Assembly (NCBI RefSeq): GCF_014203735.1 | Contig: NZ_JACHJQ010000011.1 | Span: 186,001 to 250,000, forward strand | Length of the DNA: 64,000 nucleotides | Source: Actinophytocola algeriensis | GTDB taxonomy: Bacteria; Actinomycetota; Actinomycetes; Mycobacteriales; Pseudonocardiaceae | Direction of reading: 5' to 3' | In this document: positions 42,114-50,766 of the stretch, one piece after another | How positions within the stretch are numbered: the stretch's first letter is position 1 | Layout: every line of letters begins with the position of its first letter | Position numbers and translations under genes: made by a program | Notes under the pieces: model-generated | What the model saw: the letters and a program-made list of their open reading frames with translations, nothing else | The model's database searches: none | Told to the model about the DNA's origin: nothing

Positions 42114-42986
42114 TCATGCACTCGACCTGGTGCGTGTGCCTCGGGTGAGGCATTCCGACAGGAAACTCTCCGCCGCGGGTGCGAGCCGCGCGGTGTGCTC
42201 GTCGAAGAACTCCGCGGCCGCCGTGCCAGCCCAGTCCCTGGGCAGCACCTTCTCCGGCAGGCCGGGGTCGCGGAACAGGAACTTCCGCCACGCGTGCAGC
42301 AGCCGCTGTGACGCCGCGAACGCCTCCGCGGGCTGTGAACCGTCCACTGCGGACACGATGGGTAGCCATTCGGTCACGAATTCGGCATAGTTCGCGCCCA
42401 GCGTGTCCAGGTCCCACGCGCGGGCCGCCAGTTCGGTGTCGTCGCCGACGTGCTCGCCGTGGAACAGCCTGCCCGCGACGCGCTCCGCCGCGAGGATGTC
42501 CGCCAGTTCCGCCGACGGACGGGGCGCGACCCACGTCGTGGGTCCCAACGGTCCGTAACCGATCAGTCGCAGGGAAGAGTCGAGCCGGTCGCGGGCGCCG
42601 CGCGTGGGCAGCTCCTCCAGCGCCAGCACGTGCCAGCGGCCGTCCCAAGTGGAGGGACGGGTGCGGTAGATGCGGGCGGCGGCGTCGTCCAGCCTGCGTT
42701 CGGCGCGTTTCGTGAGCGCGTAGCCGGGCCCGTCGGTCAGCCGCACCGGACGCAGCCAGTCCTGCCGGACCATTCTGGACACGGCCGTGCGGATGGCGGG
42801 CGGTTCGAAGCCCAGCGGCTCGAGCAGGCGCACGAGTGCGGCGATCGCGGCAGAGCCACCTCTGGCTCTGAGGTAGCTGCCGTATACGTCGAACAGCGCG
42901 GACCGGGCTCGCACGATGTTCGAGTCTGTCAGTGCGGGGCGGCCGTGCGCCAGTGCGCCCCACGCGTCTTGGCCGGTCATCGACAC
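42114..42986 (-). CDS. paaX: PaaX-family transcriptional regulator, 290 aa
   Basis: Repressor of the phenylacetate regulon type, usually responding to phenylacetyl-CoA. The N-terminal winged helix (ALFDVYGSYLRARGGSAAIAALVRLLEPLGFEPPAIRTAVSRMVRQDWLR) is followed by the PaaX central domain (TWDGRWHVLALEELPTRGARDRLDSSLRLIGYGPLGPTTWVAPRP) and C-terminal domain. The start may be GTG 42986 or ATG 42980; neither has a clear ribosome-binding site. It is divergent from the DUF3117 gene. Confidence 0.9.
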   Translation of the reverse strand: MSMTGQDAWGALAHGRPALTDSNIVRARSALFDVYGSYLRARGGSAAIAALVRLLEPLGFEPPAIRTAVSRMVRQDWLRPVRLTDGPGYALTKRAERRLDDAAARIYRTRPSTWDGRWHVLALEELPTRGARDRLDSSLRLIGYGPLGPTTWVAPRPSAELADILAAERVAGRLFHGEHVGDDTELAARAWDLDTLGANYAEFVTEWLPIVSAVDGSQPAEAFAASQRLLHAWRKFLFRDPGLPEKVLPRDWAGTAAAEFFDEHTARLAPAAESFLSECLTRGTRTRSSA

Positions 42987-43095
42987 GCAAGTGATCGGTT
43001 CGATTTCACCGCCGAGATGCCATAGGGGAGAATGTCAGGGTCTTTGGCCGGGTGAGTCCGGCCGAGGTGGCAGGCTATGACGGAGGGAGCACGCT

Positions 43096-43263
43096 ATGGC
43101 GGCCATGAAGCCCCGGACCGGGGACGGTCCCCTCGAGGTGACCAAGGAGGGTCGGGGCATCGTGATGCGCGTCCCACTCGAGGGGGGTGGACGCCTCGTA
43201 GTCGAGATGTCGGCTGAGGAGGCAAGTGCCCTGGGTGACGCGTTGAAGGCCGCGGCTGGCTGA
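43096..43263 (+). CDS. DUF3117 family small protein, 55 aa
   Basis: A 55-residue protein highly conserved in actinobacteria (compare Rv1211 of M. tuberculosis), too short for many gene finders. It begins MAAMKPRTGDGPLEVTKEGR and continues through GIVMRVPLEGGGRLVVEMS to a short helix, forming a predicted small beta-sheet. GGAGGG seven bases before ATG 43096 supports translation. The function is unknown. It precedes pepA here and glgA/glgC a little further on, matching the mycobacterial order in part. Confidence 0.9.
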   Translation: MAAMKPRTGDGPLEVTKEGRGIVMRVPLEGGGRLVVEMSAEEASALGDALKAAAG

Positions 43264-43314
43264 CGGTCCAGAGTGGATTCTCTGGGTAGGTGATCCGTCG
43301 AGTATGGAGGTCCG

Positions 43315-44817
43315 TTGCAATCCTCGGTGCCGGCATTACCGACGACACTTCCCGACGTAGAGGTGACCACCACGGCGCGGCGGGCGATCCCGCTCGCCGT
43401 GGTGTGCCGCTTGGGAGAGGCGGCACCCGCGTCGCTGTCAGCTCGGGGGGACGAGCTGACCGGGGAGTGGGTCGACGCGGTCGCGCTGACCGGCAAGGCT
43501 GGTGAGATCCAGCCAGGTCCGGCCGGTTCGTCTGTGCGGTGGGTCGCCGGTGTCGGGGACGGCACCCCGGCGCAGTGGCGCACCGCGGGCGCCGCGCTGA
43601 CCAAGGCGCTCAACGCCTGGATGGCGAAGGACGCCGACGCGGGCCGGACCCCGGAGCGCACGGTGCAGCTGGAGCTGCCGTCGTCCGTCGGGCCGGACGA
43701 GGTCAGCGAGCTGGTGCGCGGGCTGCGGCTGGGCGGGTACCGGTACGCGGTGACGTCGGAGGCGGCGCCGCCGACGGTGCGCACGATCCGGCTCGTGACG
43801 TCCGACCCGGCCCTCGACGAGCCGGTGCGGCGGGCGGCGGTGCTCGCGCAGGCGACCGCGCTGGCGCGGGACCTCGCGAACACGCCGTCGAACGTGAAGG
43901 ACCCGGCGTGGCTCGCACGCATGGCGACGCGGACCGCGGGCAAGGTCGCCGACGTCGTTGTCCGGGACGAGAAGTGGCTCGCCGCGCAGGGCTTCGGCGG
44001 GGTGCTGGCGGTGGGTGGTGGCTCGGTCCGCCCGCCGAGGTTCGTCGAGATGACGTGGCGGCCCTCCGCGAAGGCGCCGCACATCGTGCTCGTCGGCAAG
44101 GGCATCACGTTCGACACGGGTGGCATCTCGGTCAAGCCCGCTGACGGCATGCACCTGATGCGCACCGACATGGCCGGTGGCGCGGCGGTGATCGCGGCGG
44201 TGGAGGCGATCGCGCGGCTGGGCCTGAACGTGCGGGTGACCGGGCTGGTGTCGTGCGCGGAGAACCACCTGTCGGGGTCCGCGTACCGGCCGGGCGACAT
44301 CGTGCGCCACTACGGCGGCCGCACGACCGAGGTGACGAACACCGACGCCGAGGGCCGCATGGTGATGGCGGACGCGCTCGCGTACGCGGTGGAACGGCTG
44401 TCACCGGACCTGATCGTCGACGTGGCGACCCTGACCGGCGCGATGAAGATCTCGCTGGGACTGCGGACGGGCGGCCTGTTCGCATCGACGGACGAGATCG
44501 CGGCGCAGGTCCTGGCTGCGGGCGAGGTGGCGGGCGAACGCTGGTGGCGGATGCCGCTGGCGTCGGACGTCGGCTCGGTGGCGGACGAGTTCGCGGAGGC
44601 GGTGCGCAGCGAGATCGCGGACGTGCGCCAGTGCCCGCCGGGGCCGGGCGGCATCGCGGCGGCGATGTTCCTGCGCGAGTTCACGGGCGGGTTGCCGTGG
44701 GCGCACCTTGACATCGCGGGCCCCGCGCGTGCAGATCGCACATACGACGAGGTCAGCGCGGGTGCGACCGGCTTCGCGGCGCGCACGCTGGTGGAGCTGG
44801 TCGCGGCTCACGCCTGA
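43315..44817 (+). CDS. pepA: Leucyl aminopeptidase (M17), 500 aa
   Basis: Cytoplasmic two-metal aminopeptidase removing N-terminal residues from peptides. The catalytic C-terminal domain has HIVLVGKGITFDTGGISVKP (Lys and Asp ligands, about residues 258-275), TDMAGGAAV and the M17 signature NTDAEGRMVMADAL (about 342-355). The N-terminal macro-like domain is also present. TTG 43315 with GGAGG four to five bases upstream is the start. The last codon abuts family A repeat copy 2. Confidence 0.95.
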   Translation: MQSSVPALPTTLPDVEVTTTARRAIPLAVVCRLGEAAPASLSARGDELTGEWVDAVALTGKAGEIQPGPAGSSVRWVAGVGDGTPAQWRTAGAALTKALNAWMAKDADAGRTPERTVQLELPSSVGPDEVSELVRGLRLGGYRYAVTSEAAPPTVRTIRLVTSDPALDEPVRRAAVLAQATALARDLANTPSNVKDPAWLARMATRTAGKVADVVVRDEKWLAAQGFGGVLAVGGGSVRPPRFVEMTWRPSAKAPHIVLVGKGITFDTGGISVKPADGMHLMRTDMAGGAAVIAAVEAIARLGLNVRVTGLVSCAENHLSGSAYRPGDIVRHYGGRTTEVTNTDAEGRMVMADALAYAVERLSPDLIVDVATLTGAMKISLGLRTGGLFASTDEIAAQVLAAGEVAGERWWRMPLASDVGSVADEFAEAVRSEIADVRQCPPGPGGIAAAMFLREFTGGLPWAHLDIAGPARADRTYDEVSAGATGFAARTLVELVAAHA

Positions 44818-44946
44818 AGTTGTCCACAGCAGGGGTAGTTGTCCACAGTTGGGCTCGGGCGCGAGAAATTTCCGGCGGCAGCCGGTAGACTGGCACGGCG
44901 GGACGCCCCCGGGATCGGGTGGGGGTTGGGTAACGCGCGCGCGAGC
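44818..44946 (+). repeat. Family A intergenic repeat, copy 2 (129 bp)
   Basis: Two TTGTCCACA DnaA boxes (44820-44828 and 44839-44847), promoter-like TTTCCGGCG-N8-TAGACT (44869-44891) and the G-rich tract (44911-44930). It fills the whole gap between the pepA stop and the convergent GtrA stop and, like copy 1, would transcribe antisense into the 3' end of the minus-strand gene. From the promoter-like motif on it is almost base-for-base identical to copies 1 and 3. Confidence 0.88.
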
Positions 44947-44950
44947 TGGG

Positions 44951-45394
44951 TCAGCTTGCCGTTGCGGCGGTCGGCAGGTAGTTGCGGCGGGTGCGGGTCG
45001 CGAACACGCGGTCGAAGACCGCGAACTTCGCCAGGAAGACCGGGCCGCTCGCCGCGAGGTAGCTCAGCGTCAGCGCAATCGGTTGCCAGCCGCTCGGCAA
45101 CAGCGGCAGCACCAGTTTCTCCGCGGCCGTCGTCAGCGCGATCGACGCCACACCGCCGATCAAGGTGACCGTCAGGTACGTCGTCAGCTGGGAGCGCAGT
45201 TTGCCCGCCGGCCACGCCCAGTACCGGACCATCAGGAAGTGCGGCACCGAGCCCGCCAGGAAAGCCACCGTGCTCGCCGTCGTCGCATCCACGCTGGTCC
45301 AGCCGTACACCGCCAGCAGCACGATCTGGCTGATCCCCGTGGCGATCGCGGACGCGATCGTGAAACGGGCCAGTCTGATGCGCGGAGGTGCCAT
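44951..45394 (-). CDS. GtrA family membrane protein, 147 aa
   Basis: Four-helix membrane protein of the GtrA/DPMS family, proposed to flip polyprenyl-linked sugars for glycosylation of envelope glycans. Helices are visible at FTIASAIATGISQIVLLAVYG, ASTVAFLAGSVPHFLMVRYWAW (with the typical NF/HFxxxRxWxW motif), YLTVTLIGGVASIALTTAAE and ALTLSYLAASGPVFLAKFAVF. It follows glgA and an acetyltransferase gene in the same direction. Confidence 0.9.
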   Translation of the reverse strand: MAPPRIRLARFTIASAIATGISQIVLLAVYGWTSVDATTASTVAFLAGSVPHFLMVRYWAWPAGKLRSQLTTYLTVTLIGGVASIALTTAAEKLVLPLLPSGWQPIALTLSYLAASGPVFLAKFAVFDRVFATRTRRNYLPTAATAS

Positions 45395-45456
45395 GCACCG
45401 AAACTATTGCGCCCGCGCTGAACAGGCTCTCAGGAACTTCCCTGAGCTTCCCCGGA

Positions 45457-45990
45457 TCAACCCCGGTCAGGGTCGAGCCGCCAGATGACGTCCAGACCGT
45501 CCTCGCCGGACGTGATCGGCTCCTGCGGCGGCCTCCGGTCCACCACCGTGAAACCCAGCCGCTTCGGGATCGCCGCACTTCTCGTGTTCGCCGCGTCCGT
45601 GACGATCTCCACCCGCTGCGCGCCCCTCCGGAACGCCTCCGCCACCAGCAGCGACGCCGCCCGCGTCGCCACACCACGGCCCACGTGGTCCGGGCGCAAC
45701 CAGTAACCCAGCTCCAGCCCACCAGGACCGATCCGCGCCATCAGGCTCGCCGCGCCCGCCAGCCGGCCCGACACGAAGATCGCGTAGTTGAACGCGGCGC
45801 CCTTGTCCCAGTCGGCCACCGTGCTCGCCACGAACGCGTCGGCGGCCTCCGGCGGGTAGCCGTCCGCCACCCACGCCATCCACGGCCTCAGGTGCGCCAC
45901 TGACTCCTGCACGACGCGGTGCAGCACCGGCGCGTCCTGCTCGCGCCAGCGCCGCAGCGTCACCCCGCTGGACCCGAGCTGCGCGCGCAC
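45457..45990 (-). CDS. GNAT acetyltransferase, RimJ/RimL type, 177 aa
   Basis: Predicted N-acetyltransferase. The N-terminal VTLRRWREQDAPVLHRVVQES and the motif A region GYWLRPDHVGRGVATRAASLLVAEAF, with NTRSAAIPKRLGFTVVDRR, match ribosomal-protein-alanine acetyltransferase-like enzymes that modify proteins or small molecules. Start GTG 45990 lies 3 bp after the glgA stop, so it belongs to that operon. Confidence 0.88.
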   Translation of the reverse strand: MRAQLGSSGVTLRRWREQDAPVLHRVVQESVAHLRPWMAWVADGYPPEAADAFVASTVADWDKGAAFNYAIFVSGRLAGAASLMARIGPGGLELGYWLRPDHVGRGVATRAASLLVAEAFRRGAQRVEIVTDAANTRSAAIPKRLGFTVVDRRPPQEPITSGEDGLDVIWRLDPDRG

Positions 45991-45993
45991 CGG

Positions 45994-47154
45994 TCAGCCC
46001 ATCACCGACCGGTACACCGCCACCGTCTGCTCGGCCACCGAAGCCCACGAGAACTCCGTGACCGCCCGTTCCCGGCCCGCGTCACCCATCAGCTTCGCCC
46101 GGTACGGGTCGGCCAGCAGGCTGTTCACCGCGTCCGCCAGCCCCACCCGGAACGCCGAGGTGTCCGCCTCGTCGTAGTGCACCAGCAGACCTGTCCTGCC
46201 GTCGTCCACGACCTCCGGGATGCCGCCGACGTCCGACGCGACGACCGCCGTGCCGCACGCCATCGCCTCCAGGTTCACGATGCCCAGCGGCTCGTACACC
46301 GACGGGCACACGAACACCGTCGCGTGGCTCAGGAACTGCCGCACCTCCGCGGGCTGCAGCATCTTCTGGATCCAGTACACGCCCGGCCGCGCCGCCGCCA
46401 GCTCCGACACCGCCCGGGTCGTCTCCTCCGCGATCTCCGGCGTGTCCGGCGCGCCGGCGCACAGCACCAGCTGCGCGTCGGGGTCGATCTGGTGCGCGGC
46501 CGCGATCAGGTGACCGACGCCCTTCTGCCGCGTGATCCTGCCCACGAACACGACGATGGGGCGGTCCGGGTCCACGCCGTAGTGCCGCAGGGCGTCGGAC
46601 TCCGTCACCGGGTGGTAGGCAGACGAGTCGATGCCGTTGCGGACCACCCGCACCCGCTCCGGGTCGAGCGCCGGGTAGCAGTCGAGCACGTCGGTGCGCA
46701 TGCCCTCGCTCACCGCGATGATCGCGTCCGCCGACTCGTACGCCGTCTTCTCCACCCACGACGACAGCCGGTAGCCGCCGCCGAGCTGCTCGGCCTTCCA
46801 CGGTCTGCGCGGCTCGAGCGAGTGCGCCGTGACCACATGGGGCACGTCGTAAAGGATCTTCGCCAGGTGCCCCGCGTGGTTGGCGTACCACGTGTGCGAG
46901 TGCACGAGGTCCACGCCGTCGACGGCCGCGGTGATCGACAGGTCCGCCGACAACGTCCGCAACGCCTGGTTCGCCCGCTCGAGCCCGGCCGCGGGATTGT
47001 GGGAATGAACACCCTCCCCCGAGCGCGGCCCGCCGAAGCAGTGCACGTCGACATCGATCAGTTCACGCAACCTCGGCACGAGGAACTCGACGTGAACGCC
47101 CGCGCCGCCGTAAACCTCCGGCGGCCATTCTCGAGTTAACAGCCCGATACGCAC
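45994..47154 (-). CDS. glgA: Glycogen synthase-type GT4 glycosyltransferase (GlgA/GlgM), 386 aa
   Basis: Uses ADP-glucose to build alpha-glucans. At 386 residues it matches the actinobacterial GT4 enzyme (Rv1212c-like), which makes alpha-maltose-1-phosphate as well as glycogen, rather than the 480-residue GT5 GlgA of E. coli. Motifs: [56 protein letters not shown] and [23 protein letters not shown] with the E-x7-E catalytic pattern. GTG 47154 has TACCTT exactly 7 bases upstream (leaderless). Divergent from glgC, which supplies its substrate. Confidence 0.94.
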   Translation of the reverse strand: MRIGLLTREWPPEVYGGAGVHVEFLVPRLRELIDVDVHCFGGPRSGEGVHSHNPAAGLERANQALRTLSADLSITAAVDGVDLVHSHTWYANHAGHLAKILYDVPHVVTAHSLEPRRPWKAEQLGGGYRLSSWVEKTAYESADAIIAVSEGMRTDVLDCYPALDPERVRVVRNGIDSSAYHPVTESDALRHYGVDPDRPIVVFVGRITRQKGVGHLIAAAHQIDPDAQLVLCAGAPDTPEIAEETTRAVSELAAARPGVYWIQKMLQPAEVRQFLSHATVFVCPSVYEPLGIVNLEAMACGTAVVASDVGGIPEVVDDGRTGLLVHYDEADTSAFRVGLADAVNSLLADPYRAKLMGDAGRERAVTEFSWASVAEQTVAVYRSVMG

Positions 47155-47205
47155 GTGGCTCAAGGTAGCCGTACCTGTACGAACGCGGTTAGGGTCAGCC
47201 ACGTG
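47152..47205. promoter_or_regulatory. Mirror-image divergent leaderless promoters of glgA and glgC
   Basis: A 9-bp perfect inverted repeat, CACGTGGCT (47152-47160) and AGCCACGTG (47197-47205), contains both GTG start codons. On the minus strand TACCTT (47167-47162) is 7 bases before the glgA GTG; on the plus strand TAGGGT (47190-47195) is 7 bases before the glgC GTG. The two -10 boxes flank CGTACCTGTACG (47170-47181), a small palindrome that could bind a shared regulator. No ribosome-binding site exists for either gene. Confidence 0.8.
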
Positions 47206-48423
47206 AAGGGCCAGCAGCCACACGTGCTCGCGATCGTGCTCGCCGGGGGCGAAGGAAAGCGGCTGTGGCCGCTCACCGCTGACAGAGCGAAACCCGCGGT
47301 GCCGTTCGGTGGCAACTACCGGCTGATCGACTTCGTGCTGTCGAACCTCGTGAACGCCGGCTACCACCGGTTGTGCGTGCTCACCCAGTACAAGTCGCAT
47401 TCGCTCGACCGGCACATCTCGACCACGTGGCGGCTGTCCAGCGTGCTGGGGCAGTACATCACCCCGGTGCCCGCTCAGCAGCGGCTCGGCCCTCGGTGGT
47501 ACACGGGCAGCGCGGACGCGATCTACCAGTCGCTGAACCTCGTCTACGACGAGAAACCGGACCACATCGTGGTCTTCGGCGCCGACCACGTGTACCGGAT
47601 GGACCCGTCGCAGATGGTGGCCGAGCACGTGGACGCGGGTGCGGGCGTGACGGTGGCCGGGATCCGGGTGCCGCGCAGCGAGGCGAAGGCGTTCGGCTGC
47701 ATCGACTCGGACGCGTCCGGGAAGATCACCCGGTTCCTGGAGAAGCCGTCGTCGCCGCCGTCGGTGCCGGACGACCCGAACGTGACGTTCGCGTCGATGG
47801 GCAACTACGTGTTCCGCACGGAGACGCTCCTCGACGCGCTGCGGGAGGACGCAGCCAACCCCGAGTCGATGCACGACATGGGCGGCGACATCATCCCGAT
47901 GCTGGTGGGCCGTGGCGAGGCGCGCGTCTACGACTTCGACGACAACGAGGTGCCCGGCGCGACCGAGCGGGATCGCGGGTACTGGCGCGACGTGGGGACA
48001 CTCGACGCGTACTACGAGTCGCACCTGGACCTGGTGTCGGTGCACCCGGTGTTCAACCTCTACAACCACCGCTGGCCGATCCGGACGGCGACCCCGCCGC
48101 TGCCGCCCGCGAAGTTCGTGAACTCGGGCAGCGCGGTCGAGTCGATCATCGGGCCGGGGTCGATCGTGTCCGGGTCGTCGGTGCGGGACTCGGTGATCAG
48201 CGCGGACGTCGTGATCGAGGACGGTGCGCAGGTCGAGGGGAGCGTGCTGCTGCCGGGCGTGCGGATCGGCAAGGGCGCGGTGGTGCGCAAGGCGATCCTC
48301 GACAAGAACGTGCAGGTCGCCGAGGGTGCGGAGATCGGTATCGACCTGGACGCGGACCGGCAGCGGTGGACCGTGTCGGCGGGCGGCGTGGTCGTGCTCG
48401 GCAAGGGCGAACGGGTCGAGTGA
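47203..48423 (+). CDS. glgC: Glucose-1-phosphate adenylyltransferase, 406 aa
   Basis: Makes ADP-glucose from ATP and glucose-1-phosphate for glycogen and maltose-1-phosphate synthesis. Nucleotidyltransferase core with [32 protein letters not shown], the catalytic [10 protein letters not shown] and [13 protein letters not shown]; a left-handed beta-helix at the C-terminus ([32 protein letters not shown]). GTG 47203 is leaderless (TAGGGT at minus 7). The gene is followed by family A repeat copy 3. Confidence 0.97.
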   Translation: MKGQQPHVLAIVLAGGEGKRLWPLTADRAKPAVPFGGNYRLIDFVLSNLVNAGYHRLCVLTQYKSHSLDRHISTTWRLSSVLGQYITPVPAQQRLGPRWYTGSADAIYQSLNLVYDEKPDHIVVFGADHVYRMDPSQMVAEHVDAGAGVTVAGIRVPRSEAKAFGCIDSDASGKITRFLEKPSSPPSVPDDPNVTFASMGNYVFRTETLLDALREDAANPESMHDMGGDIIPMLVGRGEARVYDFDDNEVPGATERDRGYWRDVGTLDAYYESHLDLVSVHPVFNLYNHRWPIRTATPPLPPAKFVNSGSAVESIIGPGSIVSGSSVRDSVISADVVIEDGAQVEGSVLLPGVRIGKGAVVRKAILDKNVQVAEGAEIGIDLDADRQRWTVSAGGVVVLGKGERVE

Positions 48424-48450
48424 TTCCGGTCCCGCGGTCCGGCCTACCGG

Positions 48451-48580
48451 AGTTGTCCACAGCAGGGGTAGTTGTCCACAGTTGGGCTCACGCGCGAGAA
48501 ATTTCCGGCGGCAGCCGGTAGACTGGCACGGCGGGACGCCCCCGGGATCGGGTGGGGGTTGGGTAACGCGCGCGCGAGCC
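48451..48580 (+). repeat. Family A intergenic repeat, copy 3 (130 bp)
   Basis: Two TTGTCCACA boxes (48453-48461, 48472-48480), promoter-like TTTCCGGCG-N8-TAGACT (48502-48524) and the G-rich tract (48544-48563). It lies 27 bp after glgC and faces the 3' end of the convergent O-methyltransferase gene. The following 48581-48671 stretch shows nothing else. Confidence 0.88.
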
Positions 48581-48671
48581 GGGGCAGCGGTTCGGAGTCG
48601 TTCTGGCTCAGCTCGTGGAGTCGCCCAGCGGCCTCACCAGGGGCAGCCCGGCAGTCGAGGGAACGGCGACC

Positions 48672-49322
48672 TCACCCCGTCTTGGCGGCCACCAGCAGGC
48701 CGTCGCCCAGTGGCAGCAGGACCGGGACCAGGCGGTCGTCGTCCCGCACCGCTCTCGCGACCTCCCGCAGCGCGACCGTCTCGGCGTCCCTGCGGGCCGG
48801 GTTCGCCACCCCGCCCGACCACAGCACGCTCGCGAACGCGATCACGCCGCCAGGACGCAGCAGTCGCACGCCCTGCTCGTGGTACCCCGGGTACTCCTGC
48901 TTCGCCGCGTCGACGAACAGCAGGTCGTACGCCTCCTCGGTCAGCCGGGGCAGCACGTCGAGCGCGCGTCCCATGATCAACCGGGTGCGGCCGGGAGCGA
49001 TCTTCGCGTCCCGGAAGGCGCGTTTCGCCGCGCTCTGGGGTTCCGGGTCCACATCGATGGACGTGAGGACGCCGTCCTGCGCCATGCCGCGCAGCAGGTA
49101 GAGGCCACTGATGCCGGCGCCGGTGCCGACCTCGACCACGGCTTTCGCCTGGGTCGCCGCGGCCAGGAACCGCAGCGCGGCGCCGCCTGCCTGCGTGACG
49201 GGGGCGCAGCCCAGCTGCGTTCCCCGCCTGCGGGCGGCGGCCAGCATGTCGTCCTCGGTGAGGTAGCCCTCGGTGTACGCGTTCAGCGCTTCCGAGTCGA
49301 CCGTCGGCGTATCGGGTGCCAC
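48672..49322 (-). CDS. O-methyltransferase (Rv1220c-like), 216 aa
   Basis: SAM-dependent class I O-methyltransferase of the catechol/caffeoyl-CoA type. The SAM-binding motif is VVEVGTGAGISGLYLL, with SIDVDPEPQSAAKRAF and LLFVDAAKQEYPGYHEQGVRLLRPGG (metal-binding Asp). Its substrate is unknown. The gene is divergent from sigE exactly as Rv1220c is from sigE in M. tuberculosis. GTG 49322 has TAATCT 8 bases upstream (49331-49336), probably leaderless. Confidence 0.92.
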   Translation of the reverse strand: MAPDTPTVDSEALNAYTEGYLTEDDMLAAARRRGTQLGCAPVTQAGGAALRFLAAATQAKAVVEVGTGAGISGLYLLRGMAQDGVLTSIDVDPEPQSAAKRAFRDAKIAPGRTRLIMGRALDVLPRLTEEAYDLLFVDAAKQEYPGYHEQGVRLLRPGGVIAFASVLWSGGVANPARRDAETVALREVARAVRDDDRLVPVLLPLGDGLLVAAKTG

Positions 49323-49477
49323 GAAGTGTGAGATTAGCGTTGTCCGACCCAGGACCGGGTGATAAGGCCCCTGTCGATTCTCAGGCGCTTCTCAGATGAC
49401 TCTCACTAGCTTCATATCGACGGCCGACATGATCCGTGGTGACAGTAGGACACAGGTCCCGGGGGATGGGGAACAGG

Positions 49478-50131
49478 ATGAGCGCGACAAGCGTTGAGAA
49501 GGGTAGTGGGTTTACTGACCCGGAAGAGGTGGCAAACCGCCCGATGCCAGTGACGACTGCCCCGCAGACCGCCGACGCCGCGCCCGTCACCATTGACGAA
49601 GCCGCCTGGACGCCCCCGTCGTGGGACGAGGTGGTGCGCGAGCACGCCGACCGTGTCTACCGGCTCGCCTACCGACTGACCGGCAACGCGCACGACGCCG
49701 AGGACCTCACCCAGGAGACCTTCATCCGGGTGTTCCGGTCGCTGGCGAACTACAAGCCGGGCACGTTCGAGGGCTGGCTGCACCGCATCACCACGAACCT
49801 GTTCCTCGACATGGCGCGCCGCCGGTCCCGGCTGCGCATGGAGGGGCTCCCGGAGGACACCGACCGGCTGGCGGGCGACGACCCGAGCCCGGAGCAGGTC
49901 TATGTCGAGACGCACCTCGACCCCGACCTGCAGGCCGCGCTGGACGAGCTGCCCCCGGAGTTCCGGGCGGCGGTCGTGCTGTGTGACGTGGAAGGCCTCT
50001 CCTACGAGGAGATCGGCGCCACCCTCGGCGTGAAGTTGGGTACTGTTCGCAGCAGGATCCACCGTGGACGGCAGGCCCTGCGCGCGTCGCTGGAGCGCCG
50101 CCGCGAACTGGTACGGGAGGGTAGGTCGTGA
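49478..50131 (+). CDS. sigE: ECF RNA polymerase sigma factor SigE, 217 aa
   Basis: Extracytoplasmic-function sigma factor controlling envelope stress. Region 2 ([67 protein letters not shown]) and region 4 ([42 protein letters not shown]) are complete. A 60-residue N-terminal extension is typical for SigE of this group. Start choice: ATG 49478 with GGGGA at good spacing; ATG 49466 and an ATG after residue 22 are alternatives, and multiple starts are known for mycobacterial sigE. The anti-sigma gene overlaps by 4 bp. Confidence 0.93.
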   Translation: MSATSVEKGSGFTDPEEVANRPMPVTTAPQTADAAPVTIDEAAWTPPSWDEVVREHADRVYRLAYRLTGNAHDAEDLTQETFIRVFRSLANYKPGTFEGWLHRITTNLFLDMARRRSRLRMEGLPEDTDRLAGDDPSPEQVYVETHLDPDLQAALDELPPEFRAAVVLCDVEGLSYEEIGATLGVKLGTVRSRIHRGRQALRASLERRRELVREGRS

Positions 50132-50724
50132 CCGACGAGCGCGGTTGGGGTCTGTCCGAACAGCATCTGCTCCCGGACGCTGTGGTGGCGTTCGTCGACG
50201 GTGAGCTGTCGGCGTTGGCGTATGACCGCGCCTCGTCGCACCTCGCGAGGTGCGCCTCGTGCGCTGCCGAGATCACGGCACAGCGCCAGGCAGCCTCCGC
50301 CGTCCAGTCCGCCAACGCGTTCTCCGCACCGGCCGGGCTGCTCGCGAACCTGATGGCGATCCCCGACCAGGTGGAGATGCCGTCGGTGCCGGACGGTCTC
50401 GCCATGACCAAGGACGGCCAGCTGGTCGCCGTGCAGCGCCCCGACCGGGTCCCGCAGCTCGGGGGCACCGCGCCGTTGGGAAGTTCGGCGAAACTCGGCG
50501 AGGGCCGCACGGTCCTCGGGCGTAGGTCTGGGCGCCGCGCCGCGCAGGGCGCCGGTGTGGTCGTGTCCGGGCTGGTGCTCGGCGCGCTCGCACTCGTCAC
50601 CACGTCCAGCAGCGGCGACGAACCACCGCGTGCACCCGCCAACGGCGAGCGGCCCGCGGTGATCGGTGGCGGTGCCATGCAGCAGGCCGGTTATGCCGCG
50701 ACGCTGCACGTCACCAACCGCTAG
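50128..50724 (+). CDS. rseA: Anti-sigma factor RseA (zinc-binding ZAS type), 198 aa
   Basis: Binds SigE and holds it inactive until stress. The zinc-associated anti-sigma motif H38-x3-C42-x2-C45 (HLARCASC) is present after an N-terminal helix ([21 protein letters not shown]). A hydrophobic stretch ([21 protein letters not shown]) near residue 140-160 suggests a membrane anchor, unlike the soluble mycobacterial protein; release might then involve proteolysis or the nearby HtrA. GTG 50128 overlaps the sigE TGA. Confidence 0.92.
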   Translation: MTDERGWGLSEQHLLPDAVVAFVDGELSALAYDRASSHLARCASCAAEITAQRQAASAVQSANAFSAPAGLLANLMAIPDQVEMPSVPDGLAMTKDGQLVAVQRPDRVPQLGGTAPLGSSAKLGEGRTVLGRRSGRRAAQGAGVVVSGLVLGALALVTTSSSGDEPPRAPANGERPAVIGGGAMQQAGYAATLHVTNR

Positions 50725-50766
50725 CGCAACGCCGACTTCACCGCTCGTCCGGCAGGCTTGGCGACG

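Noticed and set aside
45415-45445. CTCAGG-N6-CCTGAG hairpin between the GNAT and GtrA genes
   Set aside because: Only 6 bp of stem between co-directional genes; too weak to call a terminator.
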